DNA of 27,008 nt. Origin: Spirogloea muscicola (Eukaryota > Streptophyta > Zygnematophyceae > Spirogloeales > Spirogloeaceae). Shown here in pieces: positions 11,101 to 19,700 of the stretch; the first letter of the stretch is position 1; each line of letters opens with the position of its first letter. The notes below the pieces were generated by a model. That model was given only the letters and a program-made list of their open reading frames with translations, ran no database searches and had not been told where the DNA came from. Location of the stretch: the NCBI GenBank assembly GCA_009602725.1, contig WELB01000013.1, forward strand, positions 504,071 to 531,078, given 5' to 3'. The translations under genes and the position numbers were made by a program.

Positions 11101-11198
11101 GACGTCAGCCGCGGCAGCGATGGAGCGGCGGCGGCGGCGGCGGCGGCGGTGGCGACGGCGGCGGCGGCGGCCAAGGAGATGGAAAAGGCGGAGGGCAT
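8139..11198 (-). CDS. Cation/calcium exchanger (CCX; NCKX/NCLX-like antiporter)
   Basis: Read on the minus strand. The well-supported exons are about 11080-10802, 10494-10308, 10072-9916, 9679-(9306 or 9254) and (8942 or slightly upstream)-8139. The first intron splits the alpha-1 motif, and splicing restores [19 protein letters not shown]. The alpha-2 motif [20 protein letters not shown] lies in the last exon. Asn/Asp in both motifs line the cation path of this superfamily. Around ten hydrophobic segments are visible, with a hydrophilic central loop (Ala/Glu-rich, [15 protein letters not shown] to LWGWSD) as in plant CCX proteins, and a following [16 protein letters not shown] segment typical of the family. 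The protein would exchange K+/Na+/H+ against Ca2+ or related cations in an endomembrane or plasma membrane. The N terminus is uncertain: an ATG at 11198 starts a signal-peptide-like Ala-rich frame, but it is out of frame with the [12 protein letters not shown] exon. A very small intron, an upstream exon or a base error is needed to join them. Confidence 0.88.
10669..10762. repeat. Degenerate tandem repeat in a CCX intron
   Basis: Units built from AACTAACTATARCGATATAA recur about four times, with extra AACT tetranucleotides between. They lie wholly inside the first intron of the minus-strand exchanger. The tract is AT-rich in a GC-rich setting and looks like a microsatellite or minisatellite. 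Confidence 0.7.
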
Positions 11199-11246
11199 TC
11201 GGTAGAGCCTGCGCGGCGGCAGCGGCGGCGGCGGCGGCGAGCCGAG

Positions 11247-11327
11247 ATGCGGATCGAGGACGTGCCGGCGGCCAGCCGCAAGCAGCGCGTAGCCACGCAC
11301 ACGCACATCAAGGGCCTCGGCCTCAAG
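11247..11327 (+). pseudogene. Isolated first exon of RuvB-like helicase 1 (RuvBL1/Pontin)
   Basis: The 27-codon frame [20 protein letters not shown] continues as IKGLGLK and ends at a donor (AAG then GTCCGG). This is the conserved RuvBL1 N terminus (M-[RK]-IE-E/D-V...R-A/V-A-T/S-H-T/S-H-I/V-KGLGL). No later RuvBL1 segment (Walker A GPPGTGKT, Walker B, sensor motifs) can be found between here and the Noc2 gene. The exon is therefore either a remnant cut off by repeat insertion or rearrangement, or the start of a gene whose remaining exons are displaced in this assembly. Its ATG lies 48 bases from the proposed CCX ATG in divergent orientation, suggesting a once-shared promoter. RuvBL1 itself is an AAA+ ATPase of chromatin remodelling and snoRNP assembly complexes. 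Confidence 0.65.
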
Positions 11328-11487
11328 GTCCGGCCCCCCTTCTCCCTCCTCCCTCCCTCCTCCCTCGCTTCGCGGGCCGCGCCTCCGCGGGCTGAGCCGT
11401 GCTGTGGCGGCGNCGGCGCCGCGTTCGGGCTGGCAGGCATGGAGGGGGCGGGGGAGAGCTGGGGGGGGTGTCTTCCCCTGCTGGAGC

Positions 11488-11765
11488 CCCCTCGGCTTAC
11501 CTGGAAGATAGCGGTGACGGCCCCGCCGGTGAGGTTTCGAGCCCGTGCTCCGGGCCGCGCCGGGGGCTTACCGGCGCGCCCCGCCCGCTAACCCGCCGTT
11601 ATGGCCACGCGGCGGGCCGGCAGACGACACTCGTCGTCTGCCGGGGCTCTACCGCGCCGCCACGTGTGACCGTGACGCTGACGCTGACAAGGCACACGGT
11701 GGCGGCGCGTGAGATGACGCTGACGGGGATAAGGACACGGGGCCCGCTGCTCCTCCCCGTGCTCC
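11488..11765 (+). repeat. About 270 bp dispersed repeat, copy 1
   Basis: This copy aligns with 16246-16505 in the same orientation. Shared blocks include GGCTTACCTG, AAGATAGCGGTGACGGCC, GAGCCCGTGCTCCG, CGCCGGGGGCTTACC, CGCTAACCCGCCGT, ATGGCCACGCGGCGGG and GTGACGCTGACG. Small indels and substitutions separate the copies. It lies in what would be the first RuvBL1 intron. A GGTTTCGAGCCC stretch resembles a Pol III B box, which would fit a SINE, but the second copy lacks it. Confidence 0.75.
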
Positions 11766-12000
11766 TTCCCGCTCCGGCGCGTCCACCGACCGGCTCCTTG
11801 GCCTCCTCCTTCGCTGCCTCGTCGGTGGCAGCGTGAGTGCCGAGCCCGCCCAGGCCGAATGGTGGCTTGATAGATTGGTTGGCTGCTCTGATTGGTCCTA
11901 TGCCTCATTGACTGGCTCCACTGCCAAGCTTATACATCTCAGCTTGGGGGCTTACCACTGTAATCTTGCGTTTTCTTGTGTCCTGGCGCCTACTATGCAG

Positions 12001-12436
12001 CTCGTCACAAGAAGTTCAGACATGCCATGCTTGACGTGCAATGTGAGCTTGAGCAGCGTAACAGGTCAGCTCCACTATCATCAAAAGGCCAGTGCTTATG
12101 ATAATCATCGTTGCTCGACCAGAAGAGCTTAGTAGTACAGAGGGGGGGTCCATTCATAATCACCAGCTCACAGGCAGAAACTTTCTGATGTAGTGTGTGG
12201 GGTGCACTGGTGTGTCTAACATCCCTGTGTGTACATGCAAAAGCTAGTGTCGACAACGATACGTTGTTCTTGGCATATCAGATTCTGTCAACTAGTGTGA
12301 CGAATCTGGAGCCTATATGATTATACTCGGACACGCTCTTTGCTGTCTCCACAGGAAACGCAAAGATGCAGGCAGTGTGGCATACCCGTACATGCTTCCA
12401 AGGAAGTCGCTACAACCACAAAGGCGAGGCTATTGA
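12001..12436 (+). other. Unrecognised two-exon C-terminal coding fragment
   Basis: An acceptor (CTATGCAG) precedes 12001-12064, which encodes RHKKFRHAMLDVQCELEQRN. A donor follows at 12065, and a second acceptor (CTCCACAG) precedes 12355-12436, which encodes KRKDAGSVAYPYMLPRKSLQ and PQRRGY, ending in TGA. The phases match (AG+G = Arg). The peptide is basic and looks like the end of a real protein, but I do not recognise the family. The first exon needs a phase-1 partner upstream, so it does not join the RuvBL1 exon (phase 0). No convincing upstream exon is visible. Confidence 0.35.
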
Positions 12437-13408
12437 AGGTCTCTGCAATAGCGTCTCCATCTGAGCACTGGGAGGTGAAAGCTACGTGTACAGACATACT
12501 CTTGCACTTCAATTGGCATGCCTCTTTAGGAAGGGTCTGTTGTCAAAGCCCAATGCTGATGGAAGCCCACTCCTCGGAAGTGCTATTGTATAGTGGAGTA
12601 CTCATTTTTCAGTATGCAAGGGTTACGCACTAAGTGAAAGTTCCTTCACAATCCAAGAGAAAGTTGGCATCATGTCTTATTTACTATACAGCAAAGCACA
12701 AATGTTGACAGTAAAGACGTTCCCCGGAATCAAGAATGTGTATCGACTTTTGGAGCATGCAAGAGAGTACCTGATAATGATTTCAAAGACGTGTGTCAAT
12801 TAGAAAATAGTACAAGCAACCACTAACAAATTATTTATACTAGTCAACAATTCGAGCAACAGAAATCACAAATGTATTTTTATTCGTAACAAGGCACATT
12901 GCACATACGATTGTTCCATCTACAGTTTACCATCGACTGCTATCACACTGTATAATCCTCTCTCGACAATGACCTTCTTTGCACCTGAAGCTGTCTCTAC
13001 CATGCAATTTCAGCTTTCACTACAAATTTACGACTGGCGTTATGCTTACCAGCTCCCCAGCATGCAGTCTCTCAAAGGCGCACACTTCGGCGCATTGGGC
13101 CAACTCCTGCAAGCGACACGTTCTTTCAATATCGGCAGTCTTACAATGGTCGACCTGCTGTCATTATCACCCGCACCAACTCCGGGCCATGTTGCACCAC
13201 AGCGACTGCGGTAGCAGTCTTTTCTCTTGTGCAAGAGCACACAGATATTTCTGTTCGCCCCGCCTGGTAAGATGACTAGCATCTGCAACCATCTGTCGAG
13301 CACTCTTTCTTAGGGTATGGACGTCCTGACCATGTAACATTGTTGCAAACAAGCCGTGCAAGGGATATGGGCATGCGCTGCCAAGGAACAAATAATTAGC
13401 TCATTTCA
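12437..13408. other. Gene-free, AT-richer stretch
   Basis: No conserved protein segment is seen. From about 12640 to 12960 the sequence is clearly richer in A and T than the rest of the window, with runs such as AAATTATTTATACTAG and ATGTATTTTTATTCG. The flanks return to mixed composition. The stretch could be degenerated insertion sequence. Confidence 0.45.
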
Positions 13409-13479
13409 GTGACAATACCAGATGCTTCGCGTCAACTACGGGCAGTATTGGGGCGCCCTTCAAAGAATGGCCCCGTAAC

Positions 13480-13860
13480 TTCTGAGACCGGCTATGCCGT
13501 AAAGGTGGCCGAACAGAAGAAGTTGCAGAAGTACAAGGACCACCCGGCACAGCGGCGCCGAGAACAGGGTGCAGCCCTTCCCGGTGGCTCGGTGCCTTCG
13601 GGTCTTGTGTCCTGCTACCGCATGCGTTTGTCTATGTCGCTACAGCGTTCCCAAGCGCTTGCTTTGCATCGCCGTGCTGGTCGTGCCCTTGCAGCAGCCT
13701 CTGGCTTGCGCAGCGGGGTTGCTCTTCCTCCCCTCAGCTCATCTCTGACTTCCTACTGTTGACACGGGGTTACTAAGAGCGCCCTGGCTGCCTAGCCTGT
13801 GGCTCCGTCATGAACACCTGTATGGATCTGGCTGGCTTTCACAGCCGCTCTTTTAATATC
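13480..13860 (+). mobile_element. Truncated retroelement-like ORF end plus tail, plus-strand copy
   Basis: The open frame ending at 13762 encodes a basic peptide (KVAEQKKLQKYKDHPAQRRR) followed by MRLSMSLQRSQALALHRRAG and RALAAASGL. The second part closely matches a minus-strand peptide at 24480-24390 (MRLAVSLQHSQAHAVHTRAG, RTMAAASGSR). After the stop comes GGTTACTAAG and then a CTGGCTGGCTTTCACAGCCG hairpin (13796-13860), paralleling the order beside the other copy. The [S/V]LQR[S/G][QN]A pattern near a C terminus resembles the ends of reverse-transcriptase ORFs in algal and protist retroelements; that is a family-level impression. No reverse-transcriptase core (YADD) is present, so the copy is 5'-truncated. 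Confidence 0.5.
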
Positions 13861-15218
13861 AGCAGCCGCATTCAAAGAATGGACAGCTGGACGAGCAGCA
13901 CTAGCTGCAATGGGGCTTCAGTGGAACAAAGCACCAACTTTGTCCATATAGAGAATGGCTTCGAATAGCTGCGGCCTGAATAGAACACTCAATGTCCAAA
14001 AGAGGTTGCCGCTACGAGAAGGACGCCGACAGGCAGAGACACAGAGGTGGCTCGACCTTTAGGCCTTTTTTGGTTTTGATTTGTGACATGAATGTCAGAA
14101 AAGAAGGCACTAGCAAAAGAGGAGAGACCTCTCCACAAGGATGACTATAGGAAGTTGGCCAGCTTATGGGGAGTAGCTCACGTAGGAGCAGGACGGCGCT
14201 AGCAGAAGAGAGCAATGCAGCTGACCAAGCAGCGGCTACCATGCGAGCTCAACATTCGAGCTCAACAGCTCAAAGTAGTGGTCTCCGAAGCAGTGCACGA
14301 AGCTCTTGCAGCGAGCCATTCCTTCAGCGACCACGTGCAGCACCAATAATGCACAACGTCAGGACTTGGTTACAGGAGTCGACATTCTCTCCTCCACCCG
14401 AAATTGAGCAATCCCATCGTAGTGGTATTGTACCTGCATTTTCTAGCAGGACATGTATGGGCACGGGTATCAATCTGACTTCGCGTTGAAGCTGCTGCGC
14501 TCCTGACAACGGTGGTCGACCATCAGGAATCATGGCTGTTCGCATGGATCCACCTCGTGACTCAGCAGAGTTAGCCTTAAGCAACAGCTGCATCAGGCTG
14601 GCATGATTCCGTGGAGAGACCTCTAATCTCTAAGAAACTGCTTGTGTAAGGGCGTCTATATCACCAAGCCAAGCGTGCGGTGATGTATACTCAAGGCAGT
14701 GAGTGGGGCCAAATGGCACAACACCAACAAATACAAACCATCTCAATCGGGGGGGCCATGTCTTTTGAAGGCATGCCCAACAATGAATGTTTAACGGTCT
14801 GAAGGGGCCAGAAGGGGCCAGAAGAAAGAAGAAGCAAGCGCGGCCAGATTAACCGGTGGCTGGGAAGCAAGGGGTCCGAAGGTGGGAGAAGGAGCCCAGA
14901 CCCCCGGCCTCTCACATCCTTGCGGACTCGCGAGTGACGTTCCAGCCCCTTAGGACCTTGTCCATTCTCGTTTGGGTTGGCCTTTCACAGCCATCGGTCC
15001 CTGATAAACACGTGTCTTCCAAAAACCAAGATCGCATGTGAGGTGAATGGTTGCATTCCCCGCTTGTCTTGTAACCCGGTTTGCCCTGAGTTTTGACCGT
15101 GTGGCTAGATCAGGCTGATATACCCTTTCCCTTATGTTGTGGCTGGCGTCCAAGACCTTGTTAAGCTGGTCTTTTCACATGCTTCTGACCAAGAAGTGCC
15201 TTCTTTTCCACTGTGCAG
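13861..15218. other. Repeat-bearing non-coding region
   Basis: No gene is recognised. The segment 14800-15010 carries a plus-strand copy of the hairpin tail (14941-15000: GGACCTTGTCCATTCTCG, then GGGTTGGCCTTTCACAGCC). A more degenerate copy follows at about 15150-15200 (ACCTTGTTAAGCTGGTCTTT). The rest shows no interpretable feature. Confidence 0.45.
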
Positions 15219-15715
15219 GGCTTCTTCGCAACCCTGCAGGAGAGGAGAGTTACATTGGGTGTGACTGACTGTCAGCTATTTCTTACAAGCTTGGAGGAGG
15301 TGTTTCTGAAGATAGCCCAGGAAGCTGAATTCGATCGGAGAACACACCATCCAAGTCCTGCTTCGAGGATTTCCACATAATTGAGATCACCACTTTGCAA
15401 CGACGTGATGCACGCACACCTTGCATCACCAAGGCAGTGCAGTAAGTGAATGCAAGAGTAGGATGAGTGCAAGATGTAGATAACTATGTACATCTAATAA
15501 AGAAACTATATGACTATATGTTTGGATTGCTTCGCCTTAATCTCTGCTTCCTCTTTAAACAGCTGCCTCCGGTATTTTTGCCGTGCCTTTGCCTGCAGGT
15601 TCCATTGGGATGCCGTCTGGTTGCCTTCCCAGTTTCAATATCACCAGGAAACCCGGCTGGTTTGATGGTTGAGGTATTCTGGACGCAGGGTACGGATGGC
15701 CAAATCTCAGTATAG
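15219..15715 (+). pseudogene. 3'-terminal exons of an ABCA-type ABC transporter
   Basis: An acceptor (CTGTGCAG) precedes an exon starting at 15219 that encodes GFFATLQERRVTLGVTDCQL and then FLTSLEEVFLKIAQEAEFDR. The T/S-LEEVFLKIA-type motif is the hallmark just after the second nucleotide-binding domain of ABCA-family half and full transporters. A final exon, 15599-15715, encodes VPLGCRLVAFPVSISPGNPA and GLMVEVFWTQGTDGQISV before TAG, like the short conserved tail of algal and plant ABCA proteins. A TGTAA signal sits at 15862-15866, about 147 bases after the stop. No Walker A, ABC signature (LSGG) or transmembrane exons are found upstream in the window, so only the end of the gene is here. 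The donor closing the first exon is not certain (15351-15352 region). It could be a severed pseudogene or a result of misassembly. Confidence 0.6.
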
Positions 15716-15861
15716 CCTCCCATCTCTTCAACAATGCCCTATAGAGCCCATGGCATGGCATCTCCCCTACCAGTTGCAGCTCCTGTCAGTTAGGAAGGGA
15801 GCTGTTCCAGCTCACGAATGAAATGCTAGACAATGTGCCAAGACGAGCTTGTCTGATTTTT

Positions 15862-15866
15862 TGTAA
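15862..15866 (+). promoter_or_regulatory. TGTAA polyadenylation signal after ABCA-like exons
   Basis: TGTAA follows the TAG stop of the ABCA-like terminal exon by about 147 bases, the usual spacing for a green-algal 3' end. Confidence 0.4.
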
Positions 15867-16245
15867 TTATTTGTACAACTATCATTCTTACACTTGCCCT
15901 CGGCAAGGTGGGGATGAGCATGCGCAGTGTCCAGTGCTTGTATGTCTTCAGCGACTTGAGGTGCTCTGCAAGGTGAAATGAAGACCAAGCATGACCACGT
16001 GGCCAGCAAATCGACATTGTAGAACAGGATTGGGGCTTGGCAATGGCGACCACCGAGACTTGTTTGCTGGAGACTTGCACACGCAGTAAACACCTTCTTA
16101 TTGCATACGGCCAGTACTTTGTTGCAGCTTGTCAAAGCATCACAAATCAACAACGTAACAGTGCAACCAGGAAACTGCGCATTTAGCTGCTTCAGAAGCA
16201 CCTAGTCATACTTAATGAGAATTGGCTGTGGACGTAGGTGGAATC

Positions 16246-16505
16246 CCCCTAGGCTTACCTGCAAGATAGCGGTGACGGCCCGCCGGTAAGGCCCGAGCCC
16301 GTGCTCCGAGGCGCGCCGGGGGCTTACCCGGAGCGCATCCCGCTAACCCGCCGTCATGGCCACGCGGCGGGCGCGCGGACGACGTGGTAACCGGGGGCTC
16401 TCTCGAGCCGCCACGTGGCATGTACCAGCCTGACGCGGGCGAGGCACGCGGGTGTCGCCAGGTGACGCTGACGCCAATGATGACGCTGGGTCTGCAGCTC
16501 CTCCC
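16246..16505 (+). repeat. About 270 bp dispersed repeat, copy 2
   Basis: This is a direct copy of 11488-11765, with matching order of all major blocks (GGCTTACCTG ... GATAGCGGTGACGGCC ... CGCTAACCCGCCGT ... GGTGACGCTGACG) and scattered indels. The two copies bracket about 4.5 kb that contains gene fragments and a retroelement end. They could be LTR-like, or independent short-element insertions. No TG...CA termini or primer-binding site was recognised. Confidence 0.75.
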
Positions 16506-16570
16506 TCGTGGGGCGGGGGTTTGAGGTTCCGGGGCAGGTGCTCGCCCGAGCCCTAATCCTAATATCGGAT

Positions 16571-16655
16571 TCCTGTGGCTCCGCTAAAATATCATGGACA
16601 GCCCATCCGTAAGCACCTGGCTGGCCTTTACAGCCGCTGATTTAATCACCATATC
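16571..16655 (+). repeat. Hairpin-tail repeat just upstream of Noc2
   Basis: CCTGTGGCTCCG, a variable stretch, then CTGGCTGGCCTTTACAGCCG and TTTAAT match 13797-13855 in the same order. The copy shares the GGCTGGC...CAGCC stem of the dispersed family. It ends about 90 bases before the Noc2 ATG. Confidence 0.6.
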
Positions 16656-16744
16656 CGCCATTCTTTTCTTCCAGCCCCGAGCCCCCCGGACCCTTGGCCG
16701 CAGCCTCCGCGACCTGCGGCGGTGGCCGCGGCGCGCGGCGCGGC

Positions 16745-19700
16745 ATGGGTAAGGCGCCCAAGGGCACGCGCAAGTTCGTGCGCAAGCACCTGGCCGGCGA
16801 GCTCGCGGCGCGCCGCCGCCACAAGCAGATCCGCGCGCAGCGCCGCCGGGCCCCGCCCGCCGCCGCGCGCGACGGTCTGGCGGCTCGAACCCCCGACCTC
16901 TCATTCTCCGCGGCTGAATGGACTGCTAGAGCTTTGGATATCGGCCAGAAGCCTGGTGGATGCTCGCAGTGGCTGCTGCGCAAGCCGCCATGAGCTCGAA
17001 GCTTGTGAGATGGCGAGCCGAGTCTGAGCTTCCGGCGGCGGCGCGCTGCAGGTGGCCATGGAGCCCCGGCGGCCGTTAAGGCGGTGGTTGCCGTCCCCCG
17101 CGCCTCAAAGCCAGCTGGCTCGAGGAAGTAAGCGTCGGAGGCGGCGGCGGCGATGGCGGTAGTGGCGGCAGGCCATGCTGAGCCGCCCCGAGATGGACTC
17201 TGGGTTGCGGCTCTCATGGCTGCCCGCGCGGTTGTGCAATGCGGCAGGGCTGTGGAGGACATGACGGTGGAGGAGCTCATGGACGGGACTCTGCTGGACG
17301 ACGACGACGACGAGGAGCATGGCGACGGCGACGTCGGCGAGGGCGAAGGCGACGGCGTCGCCGATGTAGAGGAGGAGTTGGAGGACTTGGATGACGGTGG
17401 CGACGAGAGCGAGGGCGGCAGTGAGGGCGACGGCGGAGTGGAAGAGGACGACGACGAGCTTGACGACGACGCGGCGGCGGGGAGCGACGGCGCGGCGGAG
17501 GAGGACAACGTGGTCGACATCACGCCACCGGGGCTGGCGGAGGACGGTGGGGCTCCGCTGGTCCCTCAGCCTTCTTGACTGGCGCCACCTTGCATGACTT
17601 ATCTCATGCACCGCTTGCATGTTGCTGGTGGAGTCTGACAGCAGCGTGCATGCGACTTTTGCGTGCTCTTGAAACAGCAGATCAAGAGGACAAGGACGTG
17701 GGCGCCACCGGCAGCGCTGTGGAGGCTGAGAACCACAGGCTGCGGTCGGAGATTGAGCGGCACCGCGAGGAGCTGGAGGCACTCCGAGCCAAGGTCTCTC
17801 ACCCTGCACTTGCAACCTACAGCAACCAACAACCCTAATTCCCGTAGTTAGCCCCAATCAGCATTTCTGATGCTGCACCTTTATCTCTCAAGTCAAACCC
17901 TATGTCAATCAAAACTCTTGACCCAAGATTGCAGCGACACAGGCACGCTGCACATGAGTGAATGTGCAATGGTAAGCATTCATGTGTGCAGGACCCAGAA
18001 TTCTTCGCGTACCTCCAGGAGAATGATGCTGAGCTGCTTGACTTTGAGGACGAGGGCGGAGACGGCGCTGAGGACGAAGGTGGAGACGGCGATGAGCAAG
18101 TGTGGGACCTACTCGTTGGGTTATGATCTGACTTATTTAACGCCTTTTATCTCGTTCCGTGTGTCGTCTCTGGCAGATGGTAAAGGACACTTGCACCACA
18201 GGAGCTTCTCTGCCCCAGTGTTGAGATTTATTTGCTGCAGGGCTCGTAAACCAGTCAGTGGTGCACATCTGATCTCATCCTCCAGCATTGCCAGGGCGGA
18301 ACTGGAGACGATGGCGAGGAGGACGCACCGGAACGTCATGCAAGCAATGAGGAGGGCGAGGATGGCGAGGAGGATGGGGAGGGAAGCGGGCGGGCGCAGG
18401 CGGCGGGTGACAAGGAGGTGTTGACATCGGCCAAGGTGGATGCATGGTGCGCGGCTGCGGTGGCGCCACAACGCTCAGCCGGCGCGGCGCGATCGCTGCT
18501 AAGGGCATTCCGGGCGGCATGCCACTATGGCGACAGCGAGGAGGATGCAGGCTCACCATTCAACATCGCGAGCAGCCATGTGTTCAACAAGGTTATGCTG
18601 TTTGTGCTGCGCGAGATGGATGGGATCCTGCAGGCGATGCTGGGGCCCATGGAGGGCGAGAGCACCATCACAGGTGCTGCCCAAAGCTCCCTAAACTTAC
18701 TGCACTTTGTCTGATCATCAAGAATTGGCCTTTCTTTAGGGTTTAAACCTTAAGTGTTAGGGTGTTTAGGCTGTAGGGTGTTAGGTTATAGGGTTATAGG
18801 GTCTAAGGTGTAGGGGTTTATTTATGGTTGATAGGTCAGGGCTCTCTAATCAGGGTTTAGGGCTCTCTCATCAGGGCTCGCTAATCCGGATATACGTTGT
18901 CGTTACAAGCACCCCTTTTGCCCCCCCCAACTTTGTGCTGAGTCCAGGTTCAGAAGCCTCAGCTCACAATGCAATTTCGAATGACACATACACACTGAAT
19001 GGAAGCACTAAGTATGTACCAATGAGTGCACAATGTCCTCCTGGTCCGCAGAGAGGCAGTACATTGCTCGCTACAACAACTGCTCATGTGGCAATCGCTT
19101 AGTACATGACTCACTTGACTCAGCAGGCAGCTTATATTAGTAATGTAGCTCGTACCAGAAGCCAGAAACCAAGACTGAAGCGTCCAAGAAGGTTGGAAAG
19201 CAAAACTCTGAGTTGGGGGGATGCGAGGGTCTGCTGCAGGCTCCAAGAAGAAGCGGAGGGACAAGTCGAGGAGGCAGGGGCGTGGTAGCGCCGAGGCAAG
19301 CCGCAGCAGCGGCGTTGAGACGAGCGCACGGTGGCACCGCGTCGAGCCGCTGGCTCGCTCGTACCTCGGCAACGCGCTCCACATCCTCGGCCAGATGACC
19401 GACACTGTGATGATCGGCTTCACGCTGCGGCGGCTCACCGCCAGCGTCGCCTTCCTGGGGCCCTTCCCCAAGCTCGCCCGCAAGCTCCTCAAGGTCCTCA
19501 CATGCTTTGATGCATGTTGCTCACTGTGGATGCTGGTCAGCTGTGATTCTGCAACTCTTGCCTCTTACAAGCTGCTCCTCACTGCCTTTGCAGTTGGTGC
19601 TGCACTTCTGGGCCTCTGGTGAGGGTGCGCTGCCGGTGCTCTCCATCCTGTTCATCCGCCAGCTTGCTGTCCAGCTCCCAGAGCAGTACCTCGACACCGC

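Larger units (their letters stand above)
15867..16744. other. Non-coding region and Noc2 upstream sequence
   Basis: No gene is visible between the ABCA-like 3' end and the Noc2 start. The interval contains repeat copy 2 (16246-16505) and a hairpin-tail copy (16571-16655), the latter ending about 90 bases before the Noc2 ATG. The Noc2 promoter must therefore lie in or overlap repeat-derived DNA. Confidence 0.5.

Noticed and set aside
10735-11205. Plus-strand open frame of 156 codons
   Set aside because: Antisense to the conserved CCX alpha-1 exon and the Ala-rich N terminus; Glu/Gly/Arg-rich by composition.
11487-11560. Pol III A/B-box promoter in repeat copy 1
   Set aside because: A B-box-like GGTTTCGAGCCC is present, but no good A box, and repeat copy 2 lacks the same B box.
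16862-16930. tRNA T-arm-like GGGGTTCGAGCC on the minus strand
   Set aside because: No acceptor stem, anticodon arm or D-arm at the right spacing; it lies at the start of the first Noc2 intron. At most a B-box-like remnant.
16642-17523. 293-codon minus-strand open frame with long serine runs
   Set aside because: Shadow of Noc2 exons 1-2: the serine runs are the reverse complement of the Asp/Glu-coding GAC/GAG repeats.
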